A stretch of 64,000 bases of DNA from Iningainema tapete BLCC-T55 (GCF_014698965.1 NZ_JACXAE010000074.1:1-64000); one strand, 5' to 3'; counted from the stretch's first letter, positions 26,103 through 36,500 are shown. Made by a program: numbers and translations. The notes: generated from the letters alone by a model not told the origin.

Positions 26103-27440
26103 TTATCTACAATCTTGACCACATCTATCAACTTTTGCCCAAGTTGTAGCAGTTTGAATGAAACGGTTAGGTTTTACGAATTCTATTTTAATAATTTTGA
26201 GCTTCTCATTCTGTTTAATCACAGCTAAAGCTTTTTGTTCTTGATAATTATAATTAGGCTCTTTTGGTCTATTCGCCCTCAATGTCAAGCCGGGTGTAGC
26301 GGTAACAGTGACGATCGCTCCTACTGATGGAACAACAGGTGAATTTGTAGATTGTGAACCTTCAATTAGAGGATTTCCCTCTTGCATCGTAGTTGACACA
26401 TTATTCACATTCCCTAGAAAAATCCAGCCATCTGCTGATATTTCCGCTCTTTTTTCAACTGTTGGAGCGACCATATTAGATGACAGTGTTTTTGTTTTTA
26501 ACAGTTTTTTTGAATTAAATCCCCAAGTTACACCTATCGACGTTAAAATAGCTGAACCTACAATCAGAATTCCAGCCAATTGTGCAATTTTTATAGTTGG
26601 TAGCTGAATTCTTTGTTGCTGGGGCTGTTGAATAGTTTCTGGTTGAATTGGCTGAAATTCTTCAAGTCGAAGTTGAACATGTTTATCCTCATCCATAACA
26701 GATGTTGATACTTCTGTTGTTGGTTGTGCGATCGCCTCTTCTACAGCAATAACAGATGGCGTCTCCTCAACAGTATCTGTGTGTACCCCTACATCTTGAG
26801 CAGAGTCGTCAACACTCTGATTAACATCCGAAGCTGTAGTGAGATTGGATAAAGACAGCTTGACTTCTTCGATAGTATTTTTTGCCACTTCCACCACATC
26901 TATAAAAGATACTTTAACCGTATCTACCGTATCTTTTGCCGTTGCTACTGCATCTATTACAGAGGGTGTAACCGCCTCTACTGTATCTTTTACTGTATTC
27001 CCTACATCTTTAATACTGTGATTAACGCCTTCACCTACACTTGTAGCTGCACTTACTACACTGACAATTGATGGTTTAACTGCCTCTACAGTGTCTTTTG
27101 CCGCTTCTACTGCACTGACAACTGACGGTTTGACTTCCTCAAGTGTATCTTTTAATGTATTTCCCACACTATTTACATTATGGTTAACGTTATTAGCTAC
27201 ACTTTTAGCTGTGTCCATTAAACATTCTACCGTGCTGTTAACACGCTCAGCCGTACCCTTACCAATAAAAGCGCCAGCTACTACGCCCACTACAGCACCA
27301 CTAACTCCTCCTACTCGACGACCTAGTAAACCTCCAATCGCCGCACCAACCAACCCTCCTCCTATGGCTATACCTGCTTTTTTCTTATTAGTAAGGTTTG
27401 CTTTTGTTTCATGCTGATCAATATCTTGTTTATTATTCAT
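26103..27440 (-). CDS. Glycine-zipper protein with SH3-like tail (long form)
   Basis: 446 residues from the ATG at 27438-27440. The N-terminal GIAIGGGLVGAAIGGLLGRR and GVVAGAFIGKGTAERV are glycine-zipper membrane-associating segments. About 150 residues of 11-mer-like amphipathic repeats follow (DTVEAVKPSIVSVVSAATS), then a membrane helix (IAQLAGILIVGSAILTSIGV) and a C-terminal SH3-like region (GAIVTVTATPGLTLRANR). It resembles LEA/apolipoprotein-like stress proteins. The organisation is shared with the genes at 28387 and 29524, so they form a paralog group on both strands. The upstream extension to 27491 lacks a better start. Confidence 0.7.
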   Translation of the reverse strand: MNNKQDIDQHETKANLTNKKKAGIAIGGGLVGAAIGGLLGRRVGGVSGAVVGVVAGAFIGKGTAERVNSTVECLMDTAKSVANNVNHNVNSVGNTLKDTLEEVKPSVVSAVEAAKDTVEAVKPSIVSVVSAATSVGEGVNHSIKDVGNTVKDTVEAVTPSVIDAVATAKDTVDTVKVSFIDVVEVAKNTIEEVKLSLSNLTTASDVNQSVDDSAQDVGVHTDTVEETPSVIAVEEAIAQPTTEVSTSVMDEDKHVQLRLEEFQPIQPETIQQPQQQRIQLPTIKIAQLAGILIVGSAILTSIGVTWGFNSKKLLKTKTLSSNMVAPTVEKRAEISADGWIFLGNVNNVSTTMQEGNPLIEGSQSTNSPVVPSVGAIVTVTATPGLTLRANRPKEPNYNYQEQKALAVIKQNEKLKIIKIEFVKPNRFIQTATTWAKVDRCGQDCR

Positions 27441-27889
27441 AGCTTTTTTAGATAAAATGAATTGATTTTCTTTTATAGTAAGTATTACCAAGTACTACTT
27501 TTGATATATTCGGGTTGGTAATACTTTTCTTCTCATTCATAGTTTCACATAATTTCATTTGATTTTATCTATCTTAAGTCATAGAACACATAGGATTACT
27601 ATTTGATTTTTGAAATACACGTAGGATAGGCATTGTCTACCAAATACCAGATGTGGTGGGCGTCCACCATACATATACGTAGATTTGTGCAAAAAACAAA
27701 CCAGATTCCTATAGTTGGTACAGTAAATAGAACAGTATTTAACCAAAAAGAACTCTTTAACTGGGAGAAAACTGAGAATTTTTTGGTTTAAGTCACCATT
27801 ACTTCTTTTAATGGTCTTTATCTTATCATGGTTTGAATATTCGATTAAATTTATTACTCTAATAATCGATTTTTTCTTTTAATTTATTG

Positions 27890-27959
27890 CTAGAAGCAGG
27901 TCACAAATGTAATGCGTAATGTCAAATTTAAAAATACTAGAAATAGGTCACAAATGTAA
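27890..27959. repeat. CTAGAA-GTCAC direct repeats, pair 1
   Basis: CTAGAAGCAGGTCACAAATG at 27890 and CTAGAAATAGGTCACAAATG at 27937, spaced 47 bases. Two similar copies occur at 31299 and 31322, at the other end of the glycine-zipper block. Candidate protein-binding sites or a small repeat family. Confidence 0.6.
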
Positions 27960-28110
27960 GGTGTACAGCTATTTCAAATACAACTTTTGGGAGATTGTTT
28001 ATGAGCAAACTTACTTTAGTCTTAAAAAGACAACTCACACATTGACATTTGGTTAAGTAGTTTATACTTAATTAACCAAATTTTTTCTTCAAAGCTTCTT
28101 GCCATAGCAA

Positions 28111-28141
28111 CCCGGTTTATCCAAAAACAAACCGGGCTTTT
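28111..28141 (+). terminator. Hairpin CCCGGTTT/AAACCGGG
   Basis: CCCGGTTT, then a 10-base loop, then AAACCGGGCTTTT with a T-run. It looks like a good intrinsic terminator, but the nearest upstream (+) strand gene is far away. With the promoter-like site at 28042 it would bracket a very short transcript of about 65 nucleotides. Confidence 0.5.
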
Positions 28142-28386
28142 GGGTTTGTATTTACATTTATACTGTCAATTATCTGATCTTCAATAATGTCACACTTGGT
28201 GTCAATTCCACAAGAACTAATCTATATAACTAACTAAAAACAATAACTTAACTGTGGAAATACAGAATATTTAAATATGTCTACCTTTAGAGCAATTAAG
28301 TAGTTATTTATAATCGTTAAATTAGCATTAGTAAGCACTTCACATCAGATAAACTTTCAGGGAATTGAGTAAAGGAGACTATTGAT

Positions 28387-29415
28387 ATGGTTCAGAGCAG
28401 ACAGATTTCGGATACACAGGGTGAAAATGCCAACCGCGTGAACATTGATCAACCATTAACAGACTATATAGACACTAACGTACCTACACGGGTGTCAAGA
28501 CCAGAAGATGCTAATCGGGCCGCCTCTCAACCTTATGTAACAGCAGGCACAAATACACCAACAACAGACGCAAATGTTCCCGGAAATACGTCTCAAACTG
28601 GTACAACAAATGTTCCCAGAAATACGTCTCAAACTAGTACAACAGAAAAACAAAAGAATGATGCCTTAAGTAGGGCGATCATCGGTGGACTTATTGGTGC
28701 TAGTTTAGGCTCACTTGCTGGTGCTTTAGCTGGAAAAAGAATTGGTGTGGGCTTTAACATTGCGGCAAAAGGTTTAGGAGAAGCAGCAAAAACTATAGGC
28801 GACGGTCTTGCTCAAACAGGAAAAGGAGTAGGAGACGCGCTTAAGAGTGTTGCAGAAGGCGCTACCGAAGCTGTGATTGGTGGTGCAGTTGACACAGTTA
28901 AAGGTGCTACTTCTGGAGCATTGGAAGCAGTACAGAGTACAGCAGAAGGAGTTTCCTCTGCTGTGCAAGCTGGCGCTGAGGTAGTACAAAATACTGCCTC
29001 CAGTGTTGCTGATGTTGCCAAGCAAACCGTAGCAAGTACAGCTTCTGGAGTTTCCTCGGCTGTACAAGCTGGTGCTAACGCAATACAAGATACAGCTCAG
29101 GGTGTTGCTGATGTCACCAAGAAAACGGCAGCAGGTACAGCAGACGCGGTACAAAATACTGCCGATAATGTAAGTTCTGCCGTGCAATCTGGTGCTGGCG
29201 CTGTTAAAGATACTGCTCAAAATGCTAGCTCTGCGGTGCAATCTAGTGCTTACGCTGTGAAGGATTCAGCTGATAGCACATTTGAAAATCCAGCAATTAG
29301 CAAGCCAGTTGATACAACAGTCTACATTTCAGCCCCAAGGCAAACAGAGTTACAAGATGCTTCTAATCAAGGGGACTTGTTAGAAGAAATAAATCGAATT
29401 GAAAGAATTGACTAG
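28387..29415 (+). CDS. Glycine-zipper/LEA-like repeat protein
   Basis: 342 residues. The N-terminal 95 residues are polar (TSQTGTTNVPRNTSQTSTT). A glycine zipper follows (IIGGLIGASLGSLAGALAGK), then about 180 residues of repeated 11-mer-like units (TASGVSSAVQAGANAIQDTA, DTAQGVADVTKKTAAGTADA) that should form amphipathic helices like LEA or apolipoprotein proteins. Ends in an acidic tail. AAAGGAG precedes ATG 28387. Likely linked to envelope or desiccation/osmotic stress; this is inference from composition. Confidence 0.75.
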   Translation: MVQSRQISDTQGENANRVNIDQPLTDYIDTNVPTRVSRPEDANRAASQPYVTAGTNTPTTDANVPGNTSQTGTTNVPRNTSQTSTTEKQKNDALSRAIIGGLIGASLGSLAGALAGKRIGVGFNIAAKGLGEAAKTIGDGLAQTGKGVGDALKSVAEGATEAVIGGAVDTVKGATSGALEAVQSTAEGVSSAVQAGAEVVQNTASSVADVAKQTVASTASGVSSAVQAGANAIQDTAQGVADVTKKTAAGTADAVQNTADNVSSAVQSGAGAVKDTAQNASSAVQSSAYAVKDSADSTFENPAISKPVDTTVYISAPRQTELQDASNQGDLLEEINRIERID

Positions 29416-29523
29416 ACGGTTCACTTTTTAATTAATGCCAAGTTGCATTCTGTGCAACTTGGTATTAAATTATCACTTTTTCCTTATTTCATACTAAATG
29501 TGGTAAGACGGGAGACAATTATT

Positions 29524-30129
29524 ATGAACGAGAACCAGCAAATTCTGGAGCAAGATGACGACGATGTAGTGATCAATCGACTTGATGCTATTGATCTCTC
29601 GACAGTTCAATATGATGATACAGAACGTCAAGAAACAAAGAACGAGATATATAAAGTCTTCGTTGGTGGACTGATTGGTGCTACTTTAGGCGGCATCGCT
29701 GGAGCTTTATTAATTAAAGGAACGGCGGAAAAGATCAACCAGACTGTCAAAAATGTTGGAGATAAAGTCAAGGGTGCATCTGAGAATTTTAGCCAAACTG
29801 TCAAAGGTGTAGGTGATGCTGTCCAGACGGTAGCTAATGGTGTGAATGAAACTGTAAAAGATGTTGGAAATACTGTCAACAATACAGCTACGGATGTGAA
29901 CGAAACTGTAAAAAGTACAGCGGATACTGTCAAAGGTTCAGCGAATGGTATGTCCACAACTGTAAAAAATACAGTGGATACTGTTAAAAGTGCTGTAACT
30001 GATGTTCGTCAAAGTGTTACAAGTACTGCTAAGAGTGGTGCAACAGAAGTCTCGCCGGAGCACCAAATTATCAAATTACCGAATAATCAGGCATACATGT
30101 TGGTTCCAGTGGATAATCACAAAAAGTAA
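29524..30129 (+). CDS. Glycine-zipper protein with helical repeats
   Basis: 201 residues from ATG 29524. The zipper FVGGLIGATLGGIAGALLIK lies at about 42-61 and is followed by tandem units such as TVKNVGDKVKGASENFSQTV and TVKSTADTVKGSANGMSTTV. The C-terminal PNNQAYMLVPVDNHK recurs exactly in the remnant at 31150-31216. The protein is a paralog of the genes at 28387 and 26103. The frame is open from 29443, but the ATG at 29524 is the better start. Confidence 0.78.
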   Translation: MNENQQILEQDDDDVVINRLDAIDLSTVQYDDTERQETKNEIYKVFVGGLIGATLGGIAGALLIKGTAEKINQTVKNVGDKVKGASENFSQTVKGVGDAVQTVANGVNETVKDVGNTVNNTATDVNETVKSTADTVKGSANGMSTTVKNTVDTVKSAVTDVRQSVTSTAKSGATEVSPEHQIIKLPNNQAYMLVPVDNHKK

Positions 30130-30394
30130 ACTGTTGACTTATTGATTCCTTTAAAGTATTAGGGTGGTAGTATCAAAAAAAATTGATGCTTTCACCCTTT
30201 TAACACTTTAAATTCGCGAGTACACAATTGCAGTTGGCAACGTTATCTATAACAAGCTTAAACTGGGAGCTTCCACACATAATTACATTAATTATTTAGA
30301 GAATTCACCTATTGACATGGGGACTAGATAATGATGTCCTTTCCTTGTGCCGCTAGCTATTTTTTTAAACATGACTGGCTTAAGGATAAAGATC

Positions 30395-30556
30395 ATGTCT
30401 ATGCCATCTAACCCCCAAATTAAGGTGGAAAATCGGCTGCTGCTAGCCCTACCCACAGAGGAATACGAAGCGCAGTATTTGCTCTACAGTATTGAAACCT
30501 GTTTGTTTAATATTTGTAGTCAACCAACTCCCCCAAACAAGAGCTGTCTCTCTTGA
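30395..30556 (+). pseudogene. N-terminal fragment of a Crp/Fnr-type regulator
   Basis: ATG 30395 encodes MSMPSNPQIKVENRLLLALP and TEEYEAQ, the standard N-terminus of many cyanobacterial Crp-family regulators (ENRLLAALPxEEYE). It then diverges and stops at 30554-30556. The cNMP-binding and helix-turn-helix domains are absent, so this is a truncated remnant. Confidence 0.55.
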
Positions 30557-31027
30557 AGATTGCCTATAAAATAAAATAACCTTGCTTGTTTTAGCATCAA
30601 TACACTATTGCAGACATTTTTTATTGTCAGCATTTTAATAATAGGTATTGCTCCAAATCAGGTAAATTTAATGCAATTTTTGTCATATCACTCAACTTAT
30701 ACAATGCCTCTGAAAATCTAGATTTTGCTTTTGTTAAAGCTGACTAATGTTCTAGATTTACCTTTCATTAGTGGTATTTTATTAACTTATTACCAATGTG
30801 CAGGGTAGGTTTTCATCTCTGGTTAAGTTGGAAAAAATGCAATTTATTCTTTTATAAATTCATACTAATTGGTGTTTTTATAATGATAAAAACACCAATT
30901 TTTTATATATAAAAAATATTTGATATCTAAACTTTTAACTTGAGTTCATTATATCATTAGTAGTATAAAATATCATCAAAATACACTTAATATCTATAGT
31001 TCTACAGTTCAAGCACAAGACAGGATT
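30557..31027. other. Intergenic, AT-rich, no gene
   Basis: No ORF with coding character. It includes AAACACCAATT repeated in inverted form at 30870-30902 (TTGGTGTTTTTATAATGATAAAAACACCAA), which could form a hairpin. Otherwise nothing identifiable. Confidence 0.5.
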
Positions 31028-31270
31028 TCGGTGGACTTATTGGTGCTAGTTTAGGATCGCTTGCTGGTGCTTTAGTTGGTAAAAGAGTTAGTTTGGGCTT
31101 TAACATTGTGGCAAACAGTTTAGGACAAGCAGCAAAAACTATAGGCGACATCAAATTATCAACTTACCTAATAATCAGGCATACATGTTGGTTCCAATGG
31201 ATAATCACAAAAAGTAAACTGTTGACTTATTTGGAGGGTAGTATCAAAAAAACTGATGCTTTCACCCTTT
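31028..31270 (+). pseudogene. Chimeric remnant of two glycine-zipper genes
   Basis: 31028-31149 matches the zipper part of the 28387 gene (GGACTTATTGGTGCTAGTTT, AAAACTATAGGCGAC). At 31150 the sequence switches to the tail and 3' flank of the 29524 gene (ATCAGGCATACATGTTGGTT, ATCACAAAAAGTAAACTGTT, CTGATGCTTTCACCCTTTT). The two halves are out of frame with each other. It is a deletion product of a duplicated gene pair. Confidence 0.8.
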
Positions 31271-31518
31271 TAATCGTTTCTATCCTTTATAATTATTGCT
31301 AGAAACTAGTCACAAAAAATGCTAGAAACTAGTCACGTTTTTTTTAAGCTATAGATAGCAAAAATTTTATAAATCTTAACAAATGAGGAAAAATTTAATA
31401 ATTGAAAATATCTAAATCTTTCTCATGGTTAAGTAAAGTCATTCTTTAGAAAGACGGTTTAGAATAAATAGCTTTTTAAGATAAAAAATAAGCAATTATT
31501 AAATGGAGTAACAAAATT
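31271..31518. other. Leader region of the PRC-barrel gene with CTAGAA-GTCAC repeats
   Basis: Contains two copies of CTAGAAACTAGTCAC (31299 and 31322), related to the pair at 27890-27959. The rest is AT-rich and must hold the promoter of the PRC-barrel gene; ATGGAGTAAC lies just before its ATG. Confidence 0.5.
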
Positions 31519-32412
31519 ATGCCACTACATAAGATTAGTGAATTCGATCCCGATTACAGCAATACGATTCAAGGTAAAGATATTAAGGGAATGGGTGTTT
31601 ATTCTCAAACTACAAACGAGAAAATAGGCACTGTTAGTGATGTTTTAGTAGACGATCAAGGTGCTTTTCGTTATTTAATAGTAGAATTGGGCTTCTGGAT
31701 TTTTGGTAAGAAAGTATTACTACCATTAGGTCGTAGCCGAATTGATAGTGGCGCAGAGCGTGTTTATGTAAGCATGACAAAAGAGCAAGCGGAAGGCTTA
31801 CCTGAATATAGAGAGGGCATGGCAGTTGATTACGACTATGAAGAGCAGGTTCGTGGAGGATATCGCACACAACCGCTAGAAACATCTGCACCTCTGGATG
31901 CAACCAAAGCGGCTACAGTAGCACAACCAACAGTTGGACGCAATACTTCTACTTATGATCGCAACTCCTATACATACAACCAAGAGCCGGATTTGTACGA
32001 TGTCAGCGCTCATGAAGATCAAACCTTCAAACTTTACGAAGAACGGTTGATTGCAAGCAAACAGCGTCGTAAAGCTGGAGAAGTAACAATTGGTAAGCAC
32101 GTTGAAACAGAAACTGCAAAAGTTGCCGTTCCAGTAGAAAAAGAAAGAGTAATTGTTGAGCGAGTAACTCCTGACGATGCAGGTAGAGCAGTTGCACCAG
32201 GTGAAGCTAACTTCCGTGAAGGTGAAGTTACTCGCATGGAAATTTACGAAGAAACTCCTGACATCCGCAAAGAAGCTGTTGTGCGCGAAGAAGTTAGAGT
32301 GCGCAAAATTGTCGATCAAGAAACTGTTCAGGCTCAAGAGACAGTTCGTCGCGAAGAGTTAGATATTGACAATCAGGGACGTTCCATTGTCGATAGAACT
32401 GATCGTGTTTAG
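31519..32412 (+). CDS. PRC-barrel and DUF2382 protein (AvaK-like)
   Basis: 297 residues. The N-terminal PRC-barrel (IQGKDIKGMGVYSQTTNEKI, GTVSDVLVDDQGAFRYLIVE; about residues 15-95) is followed by a variable linker. The C-terminal DUF2382 domain (about 175-285) has VTIGKHVETETAKVAVPVEK, VIVERVTPDD and VVREEVRVRKIVDQETVQAQ. The combination is known from stress and akinete-associated proteins in Nostocales. Start ATG follows GGAG. It begins a run of same-strand genes reaching 36735. Confidence 0.88.
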   Translation: MPLHKISEFDPDYSNTIQGKDIKGMGVYSQTTNEKIGTVSDVLVDDQGAFRYLIVELGFWIFGKKVLLPLGRSRIDSGAERVYVSMTKEQAEGLPEYREGMAVDYDYEEQVRGGYRTQPLETSAPLDATKAATVAQPTVGRNTSTYDRNSYTYNQEPDLYDVSAHEDQTFKLYEERLIASKQRRKAGEVTIGKHVETETAKVAVPVEKERVIVERVTPDDAGRAVAPGEANFREGEVTRMEIYEETPDIRKEAVVREEVRVRKIVDQETVQAQETVRREELDIDNQGRSIVDRTDRV

Positions 32413-32447
32413 AGATTAAAGTAATCAGTCGATATAAGGAGGGAAAA

Positions 32448-32888
32448 TTGAATACATTTGCAAAGTTTCGCCAAATTTTGATGACATTTGTCTTGATTTT
32501 AGTACTAACGACAACTGTCGCCTGTAGTGCAGGAGTTCAAGCAAAACAACCAACTCAATTGCCACCAGGAATTAGTCGCAGTGGGGAGTATGCCCTCTTA
32601 GAACGTGGTAACAGTGTACAGGGTCAAGATTTTGGTAATTGGGTTGTGAGAACAGCTAAGGGAATCGTTCAAGACGCTTATGTACGTGATAACAATAAGT
32701 TAGGTGTTGTGATTACGCCTCAAGTACGTCCGAATGAAGTTAAACCATTAGCAAAATCGCTAATTCAAGGTTTTCATCACAATTTCCCCAATCAAGACTT
32801 AACAGTTTTAGTATATGCGCCTGACAAACAACTGATTTTGACTGCTCAGTATGATCAGCAATCAAATCAAATTGAGTATAAATCATAG
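32448..32888 (+). CDS. Putative lipoprotein
   Basis: 146 residues. A lipoprotein signal is clear (LMTFVLILVLTTTVACSAGV, with Cys at about residue 26). The remainder (GNWVVRTAKGIVQDAYVRDN, NKLGVVITPQVRPNEVKPLA) is not a family I recognise. The start is TTG at 32448, with AAGGAGGG 8 bases upstream. It lies 35 bases after the PRC-barrel gene. Confidence 0.75.
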   Translation: MNTFAKFRQILMTFVLILVLTTTVACSAGVQAKQPTQLPPGISRSGEYALLERGNSVQGQDFGNWVVRTAKGIVQDAYVRDNNKLGVVITPQVRPNEVKPLAKSLIQGFHHNFPNQDLTVLVYAPDKQLILTAQYDQQSNQIEYKS

Positions 32889-32937
32889 CTCAATTTGACA
32901 GTTAACAGTTAACAAATTAAATCAGGAGATCGATAAA

Positions 32938-33459
32938 ATGTCCAGCAGCGATCAATATAGACGCCAAATCATGAACGATTTGGCTCATGGTAATACAGAA
33001 TCCCTTGATGATGTTCCATCTGATCCAACCAAAGAATACCAAAACTTTGACGATTTTGCAGGACGTTCTTCCCATGAAGAACGCAGACAGTTGTTTCGTC
33101 GTTCTTTAAATCACGACAACATCTCTCCCAGCCAGATGGAGCCAGAACTTCAAAAGGCGATCGCCCAGATTCAGCCTAATCATCGTGATGATGTAGCACG
33201 GGCATTCTTTAAGCACTTAAAGCATAGAGGTTTGGACGAACGTCATCTAGAGCAACAATTGGGACTTTCCAGCCATCACCCCAATCGCATGAGTGCTGAT
33301 GATGTCAGCAAACTTGCATCCTTCACTTACCATAACCATCCTGACGTTTTTCAAGAAGTGATGGCTGAGCAACCAGCAATTTTTAAGTTTCTCAGCAACC
33401 CGATGGTAGGAGCTGCATTGGGAGCGATCGCCTCTAAATGGTTCGGCGGTCATAAGTAA
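32938..33459 (+). CDS. Conserved small hydrophilic protein
   Basis: 173 residues, unrecognised. Mostly charged and helical (RRQIMNDLAHGNTESLDD, FFKHLKHRGLDERHLEQQLG) with a short hydrophobic C-terminus (FLSNPMVGAALGAIASKWFG) that might dock at a membrane. AGGAGATCG precedes ATG. It follows the lipoprotein gene by 49 bases, consistent with one operon. Confidence 0.7.
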   Translation: MSSSDQYRRQIMNDLAHGNTESLDDVPSDPTKEYQNFDDFAGRSSHEERRQLFRRSLNHDNISPSQMEPELQKAIAQIQPNHRDDVARAFFKHLKHRGLDERHLEQQLGLSSHHPNRMSADDVSKLASFTYHNHPDVFQEVMAEQPAIFKFLSNPMVGAALGAIASKWFGGHK

Positions 33460-33485
33460 GCGCTTAGATATAGGCGTGAAAAACA

Positions 33486-33515
33486 TGTAGAGACGTTCGA
33501 TGAAACGTCTCTACA
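33486..33515. repeat. Palindrome, TGTAGAGACGTT family
   Basis: TGTAGAGACGTTCGAT and GAAACGTCTCTACA, between the 173-residue protein gene and the 1046-residue gene. Confidence 0.75.
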
Positions 33516-33594
33516 TTGATTGCACACAACGCCCAATTAAATTCTGTCGATATCTTTTTATTGTCCTGAATATTTATTTATAGAGGAAAATATA

Positions 33595-36500
33595 ATGCTT
33601 GCAATTGCAGATTTTGCATTGTTTAGATTAGCACCAATGACAATCGCTCAGGAGTTTGTAACTCCAGAAGAAGCATCACTAATATTTTCTGGACCTCAAT
33701 TTTTAGTAGCATTGGTAGCTGGTGTATTGATGGCATTTGCCTTCCAGTTACTACTAACAAACTTTTCAGTAGCTGTGGGAATTTCATCATTAGGAACAAG
33801 CTCAGGTTCTGATGATTCATCAGATCTAGGTAGTTCGATTCGTAAAGTTGAAACAGCTGTAGGTCTTTGGGCGCTGGTTACGGCAACCATTGCATTATTC
33901 AGTGCTAGCTTTCTCGCAGTAAAATTAAGCTTAATTGACAGTGCGCAAATCGGTGCGATCATTGGTGTAGTTATCTGGTCTACCTACTTCTCGCTGATTA
34001 TCTGGTTTGGTTCAAGAGCAGTAGGTTCCTTGATTGGTTCTGTTGTTAGCACTGCTACTTCAGGCTTGCAAGTACTGACAGGTACAGCAACTGCGGCGGT
34101 AGGTGCTAATGCTGCTAAAAATCAAATGGTTTCTACCGCTGAGGAAATTACCGCCGCAGTTCGCCGTGAATTAACCTCAGGCATCAATCCTGATAGTATC
34201 AAAAATACGCTACAAAGTTCTCTATCTTCTCTGCAATTACCCCAAATTGATGCTAAAGAAATTCGCTCTCAATTTGACAAGTTGCTTAAAGATGCCGATT
34301 TGCAATCAATTGCTGACAATGACTTACTGAAAAACGTCAATCGCCAAACTTTCATCGATTTAATCAGCAGTCGCACAGACTTTTCCAAGGAAGACATCAA
34401 TCGCATTGCCGATCAATTGCAAGGTGCTTGGAACCAAGTTGTTCAAAGGCAAGATCCTACCGAGCAAGTAATTAATTTACTTCAACAAGCTACACCAGAA
34501 CAACTGAATTCTGAGCAATTAGGTCAAACAATTCAGCAACTAGCAACAGTCGGTGTTGGAAATGCCTTGCCTGGTGGTGGTGTAGTAAGACAAGCTGTTG
34601 AAATTGGCTTGGGCGCAGCTTTACCTGCGGTGTTGAAGCAGGTAGATTTTTCGCAACTGGATGTAGAAAAAGTTACTCAACAACTACAGCAATTGAAAGG
34701 AAAAGTTCAAGGAGTTGATGTTGAGAAAATTACACAACAGTTGCAACAAATTAAAGATCAAGCAACCCAGCAAGCAAGTAAGCTTGGTAGTTCAATAGCC
34801 CAACGATTACCTGCACCACCAAATAATACTATTAAATCAGATGTAGAAGAGTACATCTTGAATTCTTTCCCTTGGCATTTCAACCAGCTCACAATCCAAG
34901 ATGAATTCAAAGATGTCATCTATGACCCAAATGCTAACCCAGGAACTGTAAGACGGCAATTGGAGGAACTGAACTCAGAATATTTCGTCAACTTGCTCAA
35001 GCAACGGGGAGACTTGAGCGAAGAGAAAGTTAAGGAAATTTCCGAGCAGATAGAAAGCATTCGCACAGAAGTTTTAGAAACTGTGCAACAGGCGGACAAA
35101 ACAGAAAAATCCCAAGATCTTCGCACCCGCCTAGAAGACTACCTGCGTTCAACGGGCAAAGCAGAACTCAACCCAGAAGGGATTGAGCGAGATGTGACAA
35201 AACTGTTGGAAGATCCTGAAGCGGGTTTAGAAGATTTGAGTCAGCGATTGGACGAAATTGATCGCGATACCTTGGTGAAGTTGCTAGCTGAACGCGAAGA
35301 TATTAACGAAGAGGAAGCTAATAATATTGTCGGTCAACTCGAACGTACCCGTGACATCGTTTTAGGTAGGGCAAAAGAACTGCAAGAACAAGCGTCAGCC
35401 AAAGCTGAAGAATTGCGGCAAAGGGTAGAAGAATATTTGCGCAATACCAACAAAGAAGAACTAAATCCCGAAGGTATTAAGCGTGATTTTGGCAAGCTAC
35501 TAGAAGACCCACAAGCAGGACTCTCTGCTTTAAGAGCAAGATTATCACAATTTGACCGCGATACTTTAGTAAAATTACTGAGTCAGCGGCAAGATTTGAG
35601 CGAAGAACAGGTTAACCAAACCATTGACTCATTGCTCTCAGTCCGGGATAATGTTTTACTTGCACCGCAGAAAGTAGCGGATAAAGCGAAAGAGCAGTAC
35701 GAGAAAACGACAAGTGCTATTGCTGAATATCTCCGCAATACCAACTTAGAGGAACTCAATCCCGAAGGTGTTCAAAAAGACTTGCAAAAGTTACTAGCCG
35801 ATCCAAAAGTTGGTGCTAGTGCGTTACGCGATCGCCTCGGACAAGTAGATCGCGAAACCTTAGTCAAACTCCTAACTCAACGGGGAGACTTGAGTGAAGA
35901 GCAAGTAAACCGCACCATCGACTCTTTGCAACAAGGAATTGATCGGATTGTTAAAGCGCCACAACGCTTGGCAAATCGTGCAACGCAAAGAGTTTCGGAG
36001 TTTGAAGCGAATCTGGAAAACTACTTGAAAAACACGAACAAAGAGGAACTAAACCCAGAAGGGATCAAGCGAGATCTACAGTTATTACTGTCTTCTCCTC
36101 GTGCAGGCGTATCTTCTTTAACAGAACGTGCCTCTAAATTCGACCGTTCTACAATTGTTGCTTTGTTATCTCAACGGGAGGATATCTCAGAAGAAGAAGC
36201 TAACCAGATTGTAGATCAAATCGAGTCTGCACGTAACTCAGTGGTAGAACAATATCAGCTTCTTCAGCAAAGAGTACAGTCAGTTATAGATAGGGCTTTT
36301 GGTTCAATTCGTAACTACCTCAACTCGTTAAATCGTCCTGAACTCAACTATGAAAGTATTCAGCAAGATTTTGCCAAAGTGTTTGACGATCCGCAAGCGG
36401 GTTTTGAGGCTTTACGCACTCGGTTGAGTCAATTTGATCGTGGTACAATAGTAGCAATTCTTAGCTCTCGTGAGGATATTTCCGAAGCACAAGCTAACAA

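Larger units (their letters stand above)
27441..28386. other. Intergenic region between divergent glycine-zipper genes
   Basis: About 950 bases with no ORF of coding character. It contains two copies of CTAGAAGCAGGTCACAAATG (27890 and 27937), a promoter-like TTGACA...TATACT at 28042-28068 and a hairpin at 28111-28137. The two glycine-zipper genes on either side are divergent, so both promoters must lie here. A 14-codon ORF at 28001 (MSKLTLVLKRQLTH) follows GGGAG but is too short to call. Confidence 0.5.

Noticed and set aside
26308-27417. Long plus-strand frames opposite the 26103 glycine-zipper gene
   Set aside because: They are shadows of the Thr/Val/Ala-rich repeats on the other strand and have no ribosome site or family match.
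28774-29957. Minus-strand frames opposite the 28387 and 29524 genes
   Set aside because: Repetitive low-complexity translations that mirror the repeat structure of the true genes.
30347-30556. A functional small gene at 30347-30556
   Set aside because: The readable part is only the Crp-type N-terminus followed by unrelated sequence and a stop; a remnant is a better reading.
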